Shown: positions 55,372 through 63,803 of the stretch, piece by piece
Position numbering within the stretch: position 1 is the stretch's first letter
Layout of the letters: each line of letters starts with the position of its first letter
NCBI RefSeq assembly: GCF_024341905.1
Contig: NZ_BQXY01000003.1
Location: 248,001-312,000, forward strand
Source of the DNA: Clostridium folliculivorans
Lineage (GTDB): Bacteria; Bacillota; Clostridia; Clostridiales; Clostridiaceae
Direction of reading: 5' to 3'
Length of the DNA: 64,000 nucleotides
The notes under the pieces: model-generated
Seen by the model: only the letters and a program-made list of their open reading frames with translations
Told to the model about the DNA's origin: nothing
Databases searched by the model: none
Translations under genes and position numbers: made by a program

Positions 55372-55465
55372 GTTATGTGCAATATATATAAATATGCATC
55401 ATTATCTTTAAAATTAGTTTATTGAGAACTAATATTTATTTTAAATGTTTCACGGAGGGAGAAAA

Positions 55466-56962
55466 ATGGAAAATAACAAAAAGAAAAAATTAACACTGGT
55501 TTCATTGGTTTTAATGATTTTCACATCAGTATTTGGATTTGCAAATATGCCAAGATCTTTTTATCTTATGGGATATAGTGCAATTCCTTGGTACATAGTA
55601 TCTGCAATAGCTTTCTTTATACCATTCGCTTTTATGATGGCAGAGTATGGTGCTGCATTCAAAAATGAAAAAGGCGGAATATATTCTTGGATGGATAAAT
55701 CAGTTGGTCCTAGATATGCGTTCATAGGAACCTTTATGTGGTATGCATCTTACGTTGTTTGGATGGTTAACATATGTTCAGTAATATGGATTCCACTTTC
55801 AAACATGATTTTCGGCAAAGATACTACAGCCACTTGGTCAATACTTGGACTTAACTCTACTCAAACTTTAGGATTAATGGGAGTAGCATGGATTTTAGTG
55901 GTTACCTTTACAGCCTCAAAAGGGTTGGAGAAAATAACTAAGATAACTTCAATCGGAGGAACTGCGGTAGCACTATTAAACATAGTTTTACTTCTAGGTG
56001 CAGTTATAGTTCTAATTGTAAATGGCGGACATGTAGCTGAATCTGTTAAATCTGGTTCTGCATTCTTCGCATCTCCAAATCCTTCATATCAATCATCTAT
56101 ATCTATACTATCATTTTTAGTATTTGCAATATTTGCATATGGTGGTATAGAAGTAGTGGGTGGATTAGTTGATGAAACTGAAAATGCAGAAGTTACCTTC
56201 CCTAAAGGTATAACCATTGCAGCTATAATTATCGCTATTGGTTATTCTTTAGGAATATTCTTATGTGGAATCTTTACAAATTGGCAAGATGTGCTTTCAG
56301 TAAAAGGTGTGCATATGGGAAATGTAGCCTATGTTGTTATGAAAAACTTAGGTTATCAGCTAGGTCTTGGCTTCCATTTAAGCGAAGCAGCTTCACTACA
56401 ATTAGGTGCTTGGGTTGCTAGATTTGTTGGATTCTCAATGTTCCTTGCTTTAACTGGCGCATTCTTCACATTATCATATGCTCCACTAAAACAAATCATT
56501 GAAGGAACTCCTGCAAAATTATGGCCAGGAAAAATGAGTAAGGTTGAAAATGGTATACCTAAAAATGCAATGTGGGTTCAATGTGTTATAGTTATTGTCT
56601 TTGTTCTATTAGTATCTTTTGGAGGAGAAGGTGCAGCTAAATTCTTCACCAAGCTTGTACTGATGACAAATGTCGCTATGACTCTACCATACTTGTTTAT
56701 ATCAGGGGCTTTTGCTTCCTTTAAGAAGAATACTGCGATCAATAAGCCTTTTGAAGTTTTCAAAAGCAATACGTCTGCATTAATTGCTACTATAATTGTA
56801 ACTTTCACAGTTGGCTTTGCTAACTTCTTTACAATAATAGAACCTGCAACAAACGGTGATTGGTCATCTACTCTTTGGATGATTGGCGGACCTGTCTTCT
56901 TTACAATTGTAGCTATTGTTATGTATTGGAGATATGAGCAAAAGGTTAAAAACGATATATAG
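55466..56962 (+). CDS. yjeM: APC-family amino acid transporter (YjeM-like)
   Basis: This 498-residue permease has about 12 helices and belongs to the glutamate/GABA antiporter branch of the APC superfamily. Motifs include MIFTSVFGFANMPRSFYLMG in helix 1 and FAIFAYGGIEVVGGLVDETE (the APC helix 6 region). The substrate is unproven. The frame is open to 55445, but a GGAGGG site fits the ATG at 55466. It is divergent from the trp operon, which makes an aromatic or related amino acid substrate worth considering, though YjeM homologues are not known for that. Confidence 0.85.
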   Translation: MENNKKKKLTLVSLVLMIFTSVFGFANMPRSFYLMGYSAIPWYIVSAIAFFIPFAFMMAEYGAAFKNEKGGIYSWMDKSVGPRYAFIGTFMWYASYVVWMVNICSVIWIPLSNMIFGKDTTATWSILGLNSTQTLGLMGVAWILVVTFTASKGLEKITKITSIGGTAVALLNIVLLLGAVIVLIVNGGHVAESVKSGSAFFASPNPSYQSSISILSFLVFAIFAYGGIEVVGGLVDETENAEVTFPKGITIAAIIIAIGYSLGIFLCGIFTNWQDVLSVKGVHMGNVAYVVMKNLGYQLGLGFHLSEAASLQLGAWVARFVGFSMFLALTGAFFTLSYAPLKQIIEGTPAKLWPGKMSKVENGIPKNAMWVQCVIVIVFVLLVSFGGEGAAKFFTKLVLMTNVAMTLPYLFISGAFASFKKNTAINKPFEVFKSNTSALIATIIVTFTVGFANFFTIIEPATNGDWSSTLWMIGGPVFFTIVAIVMYWRYEQKVKNDI

Positions 56963-56985
56963 TAACTAAAATCTAGTTTTATAAT

Positions 56986-57030
56986 AAAAATGACCTAACA
57001 GACTCTTACAAATCTGCTAGGTCATTTTTT
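56986..57030 (+). terminator. Terminator of the YjeM-like gene
   Basis: AAAATGACCTA pairs with TAGGTCATTTT around an inner CAGA/TCTG pairing, with a T run following. It is convergent with the GNAT gene and may work both ways. Confidence 0.85.
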
Positions 57031-57061
57031 ATTGTTCTTCTAAATTCAAAAAAGTAAAATA

Positions 57062-57565
57062 TTACTCCGATAACTTTATCCAATACTTACAGTGTCCTTC
57101 TTTTATCACTTCTAATTTTCCATTGTTTGCTTCTATAACATTTCTTGATTCCAAATTATCCTCATGGCATGTAATTAAAACTTCTTTTATTCCTACAACT
57201 TTGGCTTTACTTAATGCTTCCTTCAATAGCTTCTTTCCATATCCCTTATTTCTCTCACTAGGCCTTATACTATATCCAATATGCCCACCTGATTCTCTAA
57301 GAGCCGCATTTAAGTAACTTCTAAGCTTAGCTATTCCAACAGGTTGTCCATCTACAACAAGCCAAAATGTTGTTTGAGGTACATGCCCTATTTTTAATCC
57401 TATTTCTCTTGAGGCATTATAGTTATCTAATAGATATTTACCAAAATCGTCGAATGAATAGTTATATCCATCATTAAAAAATCCATTTTCTCCTGGGCCA
57501 ATTTCTTGAAGCATATTATAAATTTCTATACCATCTTCAGGTGACAACTCTCTTAATTCGATCAT
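57062..57565 (-). CDS. GNAT family N-acetyltransferase
   Basis: This 167-residue acetyltransferase shows the core VVDGQPVGIAKLR, HIGYSIRPSERNKGYGKKLL (acetyl-CoA loop RNKGYG) and VLITCHEDNLESRNVIEANNG. This is the pattern of the group annotated as predicted acetyltransferases with unknown acceptor. An AAGGAG site precedes the ATG. It is 46 bases before the TfoX-type gene's stop-proximal side and likely cotranscribed or adjacent on the minus strand. Confidence 0.85.
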   Translation of the reverse strand: MIELRELSPEDGIEIYNMLQEIGPGENGFFNDGYNYSFDDFGKYLLDNYNASREIGLKIGHVPQTTFWLVVDGQPVGIAKLRSYLNAALRESGGHIGYSIRPSERNKGYGKKLLKEALSKAKVVGIKEVLITCHEDNLESRNVIEANNGKLEVIKEGHCKYWIKLSE

Positions 57566-57611
57566 ACTACTTCTCCTTGCTAAATAAATTTTTACTAATA
57601 AACTTAAAAAC

Positions 57612-57863
57612 TTATAATGAATTTATAAACATTTTTAGATCATCTTTTTTATCTTGACTTAAAGAATGCCATCTTATTCCTTGAATTGCACCCTCTAATG
57701 CGCAAAGCATATTAAGGCATGCGCCCGGGTCTATTTCCCTTATTCTCTTATATGCTTCCTTACTTCCAGTTTCTTTAAGTTCTCGGTATGTATCTATATG
57801 CACTTCTTTTAATCTTTGTTCTAATACTTTCCCTATATTAGGAACTTTACTTAAATCACTCAC
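57612..57863 (-). CDS. TfoX C-terminal domain protein
   Basis: This 83-residue helix-hairpin-helix-like protein (LSKVPNIGKVLEQRLKEVHI, RIREIDPGACLNMLCALEGA, IQGIRWHSL) matches the stand-alone C-terminal domain of TfoX/Sxy competence regulators. The N-terminal TfoX domain is absent. The start is a GTG with an AAGGAA site. The role of the single domain in Firmicutes is unknown. Confidence 0.85.
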   Translation of the reverse strand: MSDLSKVPNIGKVLEQRLKEVHIDTYRELKETGSKEAYKRIREIDPGACLNMLCALEGAIQGIRWHSLSQDKKDDLKMFINSL

Positions 57864-58058
57864 TTTTTCAATTCCTTTGTATTTATTTTAAGTCTATAGA
57901 CATAATTATAACCATATATAGAAAATACTCACAACAATTTTAATAGTATTTATATTATTTTTTATAAAACAGTTGCATTTCCTTGCAACTAATTATATTA
58001 TATTATATAAAAAAGTAACTAACTAATTTAAAATAACAATTTGATTGGAGATATATTT

Positions 58059-58835
58059 ATGAATAGAAGATTACCAGTTCTTTTTATAGGGCATGGAAGT
58101 CCTATGAATGCTATAGAAAATAATAATTATACTAAAATGCTTAAAAACCTTGGCGAAACAATTGAAAAACCAAAAGCTATATTAATAATATCAGCTCATT
58201 GGCTTACTGATGGAAGTTATATAGACATACAAGATGAACCTAAACAAATATATGATTTTTACGGGTTTCCAGATGAGCTTTATCAATTAGAATACAAACC
58301 TACTGGTGTAAAAAAATACGCACAATTTGCTTATGAAAGCTTAAAAGATTTTGGAGTAAAGTCTACTAATCAATGGGGATTAGATCATGGTGCTTGGGCT
58401 ATTTTAAAACATTTATATCCTAATGCAGACATTCCAGCCTTTCAATTAAGTTTAAATCACAATTTCACCCCAGAAGAGCATTATAAATTGGGATTAAAGC
58501 TAAAAACCCTTAGGGAACAAGGTTTCTTGATTTTAGGCAGTGGAAATATAGTACACAACTTAAGAAAAATTAAATTTGATTCTGATACTTCCCCTTACGA
58601 CTGGGCTATAGAATTTGATAGCTATATAGCGAAGGCATTAACAAATAATGATCATGAAGCTCTATTAAATTATAAAAATCAAGGAATTACAGAAAAGTTG
58701 TCATTACCAACTGATGAGCACTATCTTCCACTACTATATATTGCAGCGCTTAAAGAAGCTGATGAGAAAGTAAGCTTTTTGTATGAAGGGATAGAATTAG
58801 GTTCATTGTCTATGAGAAGCTTTATGATTTCGTAA
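58059..58835 (+). CDS. ygiD: DODA-type extradiol dioxygenase (YgiD-like)
   Basis: This LigB-superfamily enzyme of about 258 residues resembles 4,5-DOPA extradiol dioxygenases. Metal-site residues appear in LFIGHGSPMNAIE, ISAHWLTDG, and GLDHGAWAILKHLYP, with LGSGNIVHNLR near the end. The natural substrate in bacteria is not settled. The frame is open from a TTG at 58041, but the GGAG site fits the ATG at 58059. Confidence 0.9.
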   Translation: MNRRLPVLFIGHGSPMNAIENNNYTKMLKNLGETIEKPKAILIISAHWLTDGSYIDIQDEPKQIYDFYGFPDELYQLEYKPTGVKKYAQFAYESLKDFGVKSTNQWGLDHGAWAILKHLYPNADIPAFQLSLNHNFTPEEHYKLGLKLKTLREQGFLILGSGNIVHNLRKIKFDSDTSPYDWAIEFDSYIAKALTNNDHEALLNYKNQGITEKLSLPTDEHYLPLLYIAALKEADEKVSFLYEGIELGSLSMRSFMIS

Positions 58836-58856
58836 TTAATATATAAAGAGTTAATA

Positions 58857-59040
58857 AAAAAGTCGCTGAAGCGACCTTATTCAGTGAGTTTCTTGCGCAT
58901 CTGCCTTTCCCAATGTATATGAGAAAACTTACAGGCCAATAAACTTTATTTTTTACTGTGTATCAATAAAGACTTCTAAAACCATTGAAATATCTATGTT
59001 TAGAAGCCATAAAAATTTTATGCTTTCCATTACAGTAAAA
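58857..59040. repeat. Intergenic repeat, family D copy 3, with a terminator-like hairpin
   Basis: It begins with GTCGCTGAAGCGAC, a hairpin with a T run on the minus strand. The family D core follows: TTTATTTTTTACTGT, CATTGAAATATCTATGTTTA, AGCCATAAAAATT and TTACAGTAAAAA. It lies between convergent genes. Confidence 0.65.
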
Positions 59041-59043
59041 ATA

Positions 59044-59135
59044 GATGTACCACTTAGTTCGTTTACTATAACTAAAGCTATTGTTTTATATCAATAGGCT
59101 TAAATTATTATAAAAAATAATAAAGTTGGTACATC
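59044..59135. repeat. 92-bp foldback with family A ends
   Basis: GATGTACCACTT and AAGTTGGTACATC are near-perfect inverted ends, but the interior differs from the other family A copies. It directly abuts the family D repeat and the 3' end of the following minus-strand gene. Confidence 0.65.
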
Positions 59136-59141
59136 TATAAA

Positions 59142-59468
59142 TTATTTTATTCCACTTATTTTTCCTTTTAATGCTTTCATACGTCCATTAACGTAATTAA
59201 GAAGTTCATTCTTATTTTCCTTTATTTCAGCAGGAGCATTAGAAACTATTGTTATTATATCTAGCTTATTTGCTTTAACCTTTTGAGCAATTTCATATGC
59301 TAAATATCTATTTTTTACACTCCAGTAAGCGTTATTAAATTCGTCTACCTGTCTTCTATTATAATAACCCTTCTCTATACCAAACTGGAACAAATCTGCA
59401 GCGGCTTCCAATTCTTCTAAATCTTCAGCATCTAAAGTTTCATTAATTAGCGATTGAAATGTTTTCAT
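59142..59468 (-). CDS. Hypothetical helical protein
   Basis: This 108-residue soluble, mostly helical protein (DAEDLEELEAAADLFQFGIE, NNAYWSVKNRYLAYEIAQKV) has an acidic N-terminal half and a basic end. An AGAGGGGTG site precedes the ATG. No family was recognised. Confidence 0.65.
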   Translation of the reverse strand: MKTFQSLINETLDAEDLEELEAAADLFQFGIEKGYYNRRQVDEFNNAYWSVKNRYLAYEIAQKVKANKLDIITIVSNAPAEIKENKNELLNYVNGRMKALKGKISGIK

Positions 59469-59946
59469 TCTAGCACCCCTCTTTAGTGAGATATTCTTAT
59501 TTTAAACCTATATAGATTTTATATACCGGATTTTATTAGTATATTACCAGTAAAAAATATTTAAATAGGATAAGATTCTACTATTTCACTTATAATATAA
59601 AATTTTTACCACCTCTATAATACATTATAATGGTATATTAAATCAAATAAAGTTATTAAAAAATTACTATAAAATTATTATTCCCATTTCAAAATTAATA
59701 TTTATATTTATTTTGTGATATAATTTTAATATATAAGTTTCAATAAATATATTGCATTAATATGAAATTTGTTAAAAAAACATTAACATTTTGAAATATA
59801 AATTATAGAATTGGGGTAAAATCGTATTATTAATATAATATGTATCCTTTAACAACTACTGAACTCAAGTGATTCATCTTTAATTTATATTATTATCAAT
59901 TTATTTATTTAGTGAATATTATAACTTATAAAGTTTTTAACATATT
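59469..59946. other. AT-rich intergenic region
   Basis: About 480 bases with very low GC. A fragment CTCAAGTGATTCATC near 59863 resembles a foldback end, but no partner arm was found. Nothing else is recognised. Confidence 0.45.
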
Positions 59947-60041
59947 GATGAACCACTTCATAATTAAATTTATATTTTCAAATTCTCCTCTCAGAACCTA
60001 GAGGAGTTTTGAAAATTGATTTCGGATTGAAGTGTTTCATC
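59947..60041. repeat. 95-bp foldback repeat, family A inverted copy
   Basis: The ends GATGAACCACTTCA and TGAAGTGTTTCATC are inverted. In reverse complement it aligns over its whole length with the copies at 19756 and 63537. The inner stem CTCTCAC/GTGAGAG is replaced by CTCCTCT/AGAGGAG, so both sides changed together. It ends 32 bases before the hemolysin III gene. Confidence 0.75.
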
Positions 60042-60072
60042 TTTACCAGTCATCTCAAAGAAAGGAGTAATT

Positions 60073-60714
60073 ATGGAAGACAATTTTTACACCAAGAAAG
60101 AAGAAATCATGAATTCCGTAACTCACGGAATTGGAACAGCCTTAGCAATAGCGGCTTTAGTAATTGCTGTTGTTTTTGCAGCAATATATGGAACGGTATG
60201 GCATGTAGTTAGCTTTTCTATTTATGGCTCAACCTTAGTTATATTATACCTAGAGTCAACCTTATATCATAGTTTACCCGGTAAAAAGGTAAAGAGACTA
60301 TTTAGAAAGTTTGATCATATGTCAATATTCATCTTAATAGCAGGAAGCTATACTCCATTTTGTCTTACTGCATTAAGAGGACTTGTAGGCTGGACAATTT
60401 TCGGCATTGTATGGGGGTGTACTGTGGTAGGAATAACACTCAAGGCGTTTTATACAGGAAAACGCGAAGTGCTTTCTACTGTTCTGTACGTTGTTATGGG
60501 ATGGCTTATCATGTTTGCGATAAAACCACTTTACATGACTATGCCTTTTTACGGTTTCCTATTTCTAGTTTTAGGCGGGGTTTCATATACTGTTGGGGCA
60601 TTCTTCTTCATAAAGGACTCGATAAAGTATAATCATGCTATCTGGCACCTTTTTGTAATAGCAGGAAGTGTATTCCACTTCTTCTCTATAATGAGTTTAT
60701 TGCACTTAAGATAA
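60073..60714 (+). CDS. Hemolysin III family protein (PAQR/YqfA)
   Basis: This 213-residue protein has seven predicted helices. Family motifs are EEIMNSVTHGIGTALAIAAL at the N-terminus, STLYHSLPGKKVKRLFRKFDHMSIF with the metal-site His and Asp residues, and HAIWHLFVIAGSVFHFFSIM at the end. Bacterial members are linked to membrane homeostasis rather than true hemolysis. An AAAGGAG site precedes the ATG, and a foldback repeat lies just upstream. Confidence 0.93.
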   Translation: MEDNFYTKKEEIMNSVTHGIGTALAIAALVIAVVFAAIYGTVWHVVSFSIYGSTLVILYLESTLYHSLPGKKVKRLFRKFDHMSIFILIAGSYTPFCLTALRGLVGWTIFGIVWGCTVVGITLKAFYTGKREVLSTVLYVVMGWLIMFAIKPLYMTMPFYGFLFLVLGGVSYTVGAFFFIKDSIKYNHAIWHLFVIAGSVFHFFSIMSLLHLR

Positions 60715-60867
60715 ATGTATCTTTATAAACTTAGGTCTCAGATAACATTTAATTTTACAAACATACGATATTCAATTCAAATATCACTATATTAACATAT
60801 GTAAATACAATTTTAGCGTAACCCTCAATGATAACAAATTAAATTTCTAAAGATTTTGTAAGATAAA

Positions 60868-60919
60868 AACAAGGTGAATTTTATGAACTAAATTAAGTTC
60901 TCAAAATTCACCTTGTTCT
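60868..60919. terminator. Bidirectional terminator
   Basis: AACAAGGTGAATTTT and AAAATTCACCTTGTT form a 15-base perfect stem with an inner GAACT/AGTTC pairing. It sits between convergent genes. Confidence 0.85.
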
Positions 60920-60920
60920 T

Positions 60921-61385
60921 TTATTCCCTAACATATTCTAAAACAATCCTTCTTTTTTTGAATCCATATCTGTTATAAAAATCAATTACATCTTCATTTC
61001 CTGCTGCAACAGTAATGACCTTTCTTTTCACCTTATTACTATCCAGCCAACTTAAAGATCTTTTTAAAAGTTCATTACCTAGTCCTAATTTCCTAGCCTC
61101 TCCTTTTATAAACAATGAATCAATTTCTCCTATTAATTCACTATCTATTGTGCTTATACAATATGCTATATATTTATTACTGGAGTCAGCAACAATATCT
61201 ATGTGCATAAGTTCCGAAGCCATTAGTTTTTTCTTTCTTTCCTCAAAGGTAAAACTTATATATTGCTCTTCAAAATCCTTAGACTTTTCCTTATGATATT
61301 CATTTAGCATCTGCCATAAAGGTCTTACTAAATCTAATAATTCTATTCCTCCACTTATAAATCTAAATTCACTCATATCTTTCAC
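60921..61385 (-). CDS. GNAT family N-acetyltransferase
   Basis: This 154-residue acetyltransferase has IDSLFIKGEARKLGLGNELL (acetyl-CoA loop) and VITVAAGNEDVIDFYNRYGF. The start is a GTG with an AAGGAG site, and an ATG lies three codons later. The acceptor is unknown. It is transcribed alone toward a shared terminator. Confidence 0.85.
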   Translation of the reverse strand: MKDMSEFRFISGGIELLDLVRPLWQMLNEYHKEKSKDFEEQYISFTFEERKKKLMASELMHIDIVADSSNKYIAYCISTIDSELIGEIDSLFIKGEARKLGLGNELLKRSLSWLDSNKVKRKVITVAAGNEDVIDFYNRYGFKKRRIVLEYVRE

Positions 61386-61566
61386 ATATTCTCCTTATAA
61401 TTATTATGTCTTTAACTTAAAAGTGAAACTTTAGCAATTATAATTATACCAATAATTGAAGTTTTTACAATATTAGCAAGTATCTTTAAACCTCTTCTTC
61501 TAATTTCTATAAACAACTTTATTTTAGTCAAAGTTAACTTTCATTGTTATACTGACAAATAAAAAT

Positions 61567-61612
61567 AACTAACTAAGACTTAACGTAAAAAATAAATCTT
61601 AGTCAGTTACAA
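61567..61612 (-). terminator. Terminator of the cell wall hydrolase gene
   Basis: On the minus strand TAACTGACTAAGA pairs with TCTTAGTTAGTTA (one mismatch) and is followed by TTTTTATTTG. Confidence 0.7.
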
Positions 61613-61644
61613 TAATAAAGGCTGTCTATTTAATCTTTTTCATG

Positions 61645-62421
61645 CTATTTGATAACCGAAGCACAAAGCTTATAATATATTTTTCTTTGTTCTATTCCAT
61701 TATAACCTCCGTTTACTCTTACAGTTATCTCCTCTACTGTGGCTCCTCTATCACAAAGTTCATTCATATAATTTGAATACCACCAAAAACCTGCACTTGT
61801 CCACGGATAATTTTGAGCTACGTAGTCTACACCTTCCATTACTCTAGGGTCATGAATATCCTCTGATAATCTCTTATAGTTATCAAATCCGGTAAGCTGA
61901 ATATAACCTGCTCCTTTGTACTTCGGACCATCACCAGCATATCGATTACCTAGACTTTCTCTGTATTCATAGGCTAATCCACTTCCTATTTCTTTCGTAT
62001 ATAATCCCAAGCCAGACTCATAACTACACTGAGTTATAAAATGTCTTATTCTTTGTAGCGTAGTAATCTCATATCTTCCTAAGCATCTATTTAAGTCCTC
62101 TACCATATGATCTGTAACATTCTTCCATCCTATTTCTCTTAACTGTTGCCCAGTTACGTATATTTGCAAATCACCAACCTGTGATTCATCACTGTATTTA
62201 GTGTTATGATTTAATATAGCTTTATCTATTGCATATTCTGTATTAACTCCTACAACTCCGTCTACTTTCAGTTGATAATCCTTTTGAAACTGCAGGACAG
62301 CATTATAAGTAGCCTTTCCAAAATCGCCATCTGCACCTGAAGTACCTAGATCATAGCCCAAAGCTATAAGATTTTCTTGTAGTTTAGTTACCTCTTCTCC
62401 AGTGCTACCAAGCTTAATCAT
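61645..62421 (-). CDS. Peptidoglycan-binding / GH19-type cell wall hydrolase
   Basis: This 258-residue protein has an N-terminal PG_binding_1 domain (residues 1-72, GSTGEEVTKLQENLIALGYD and FGKATYNAVLQFQKDYQLKV). A lysozyme-like catalytic domain of the GH19 class follows, with a probable catalytic Glu in HFITQCSYESGLGLY and the core YKGAGYIQLTGFDNYKRL. No signal peptide is visible, so release may need a holin or lysis, as with phage endolysins. No phage genes surround it. An AAGGAG site precedes the ATG. Confidence 0.85.
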   Translation of the reverse strand: MIKLGSTGEEVTKLQENLIALGYDLGTSGADGDFGKATYNAVLQFQKDYQLKVDGVVGVNTEYAIDKAILNHNTKYSDESQVGDLQIYVTGQQLREIGWKNVTDHMVEDLNRCLGRYEITTLQRIRHFITQCSYESGLGLYTKEIGSGLAYEYRESLGNRYAGDGPKYKGAGYIQLTGFDNYKRLSEDIHDPRVMEGVDYVAQNYPWTSAGFWWYSNYMNELCDRGATVEEITVRVNGGYNGIEQRKIYYKLCASVIK

Positions 62422-62736
62422 ACTTTCATAACTCCTTATAAAAAGCTTTGTACTATATTTTATTTTTTATTATGCAATTTGATACTATTATATAAAAACT
62501 TTCCACATTATCATCCATTAATTCCAAATGAATTTTTTGTAAATAAAGAAAATAAAAATAATTAAATCTTACCAAACAGTTAATATATTGTAAATAATAC
62601 AATACACCTGAATACATTTTTTTACACTATGATATAATTTGTAAATAGTGTAAGCTAAAAAACACTAAACAATTTCATGTAACAACTGATTTTTCTATAA
62701 TCTAACATATTAGAATAGTTTAAGGAGTATCTTTTT

Positions 62737-63525
62737 ATGCTCAATAAATACATTATCTTAATAGTTGCAACAATATTAATCCATTTTATTGATACACTAT
62801 CATATTCAGTACGACTAAATTCAGTGAAGAGTGGAAACTTCGCTTTATCAACTTCTTTATTTAATTTAATTGTATTAGTATCTAGAACAGCCAATACCTT
62901 TCAGGGCCCACTAATTGGTTACATGATTGATGATAGTATAAGAAGTAAATATGATCCTATAAGTAATATTAGAGGTGTGATATTTGCAGCTTCTGGCGGC
63001 ACTATTCTTGCTATTATACTAATCCCTACTTTTCTAAAGCTATTTGAAATTGGTATGAAAAAACTCGAAGTTACTGGTTCTATACCAAGTTTAGTTATTC
63101 AATCACTAAGCATCAGTAATATAAAAAGGATAGCTAGAAATACCATAAAACCTAAGAAATCCATGATTAAAAATCTCAGATATAAAAATATACCTAAGAG
63201 ACTTCTCTTACTAAATGCTTTAATAACTGGAGTATACACAGTTGGCGTGCTTGCAGCTAACTATGCTTCTTTTATGGTACCATATAAAGCCAATGCTATA
63301 GTTCAATCTTCAGGTCTTATAAATGGTATAGCTTCCATACTTCTAACATTATTTATTGATCCAAAATCAGCTATAATTACTGACGAAGCTTATAGAGGAA
63401 AAAGAGAATACGGTGACGTAAAGGCTCTAGTTATAATGCTAATAGGAACAAAGCTTCTTGGTACTCTATTAGGTCAGCTTCTTCTTGTCCCTTCTGCAAA
63501 ATTATTAGCTCTTATATACCAATAA
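62737..63525 (+). CDS. amj: Lipid II flippase, Amj family
   Basis: This 262-residue membrane protein of the DUF2837/Amj family has about six helices. Family features include the N-terminal IHFIDTLSYSVRLNSVKSGN, SRTANTFQGPLIGYMID, and ALITGVYTVGVLAANYASFM. In Bacillus, Amj replaces MurJ in moving lipid II across the membrane under envelope stress. An AAGGAG site precedes the ATG. The 62422-62736 gap upstream holds a TATAAT-like box near 62633 but no clear -35. Confidence 0.88.
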   Translation: MLNKYIILIVATILIHFIDTLSYSVRLNSVKSGNFALSTSLFNLIVLVSRTANTFQGPLIGYMIDDSIRSKYDPISNIRGVIFAASGGTILAIILIPTFLKLFEIGMKKLEVTGSIPSLVIQSLSISNIKRIARNTIKPKKSMIKNLRYKNIPKRLLLLNALITGVYTVGVLAANYASFMVPYKANAIVQSSGLINGIASILLTLFIDPKSAIITDEAYRGKREYGDVKALVIMLIGTKLLGTLLGQLLLVPSAKLLALIYQ

Positions 63526-63536
63526 AGTTATCTATA

Positions 63537-63632
63537 GATGTACCACTTCGAACAGAAATCTATTTTTAAAACCCTCACGGCTTCTGGTGAGAGAATTTAA
63601 AAATAATAGGTTTTATCACGAAGTGGTACATC
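63537..63632. repeat. 96-bp foldback repeat, family A copy 2
   Basis: GATGTACCACTTCG and CGAAGTGGTACATC are perfect inverted ends. It is 92/96 identical to the copy at 19756-19851, in the same orientation, 12 bases after the amj stop. Confidence 0.85.
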
Positions 63633-63670
63633 CATATAATCACAATTTTATAGCTAAGTTTAAGAATATT

Positions 63671-63751
63671 GTTGAAATTAATTGGTTAAACAAGAGATGC
63701 CATATGAGTGAGCTATTAGAATTAAATAATTTTTTCGGATGGAATGACGCC
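63671..63751. repeat. Half copy of repeat family C
   Basis: It starts with GTTGAAATTAATTGGTTA and continues through GAGCTATTAGAATTAAATAA, ending near GGATGGAATGACGCC. It matches the 5' half of the 12844-13045 foldback. The complementary half is missing. Confidence 0.7.
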
Positions 63752-63757
63752 AAAATA

Positions 63758-63801
63758 TAAAAACCATATGTCTAAAGTTAGCTTAAGACATATGGTTTTA
63801 C
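63758..63801 (-). terminator. Terminator of the aminotransferase gene
   Basis: AAAACCATATGTCT and AGACATATGGTTTT form a 14-base perfect stem over a 12-base loop, with TTTTTATATTTT following on the minus strand. Confidence 0.85.
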
Positions 63802-63803
63802 TT

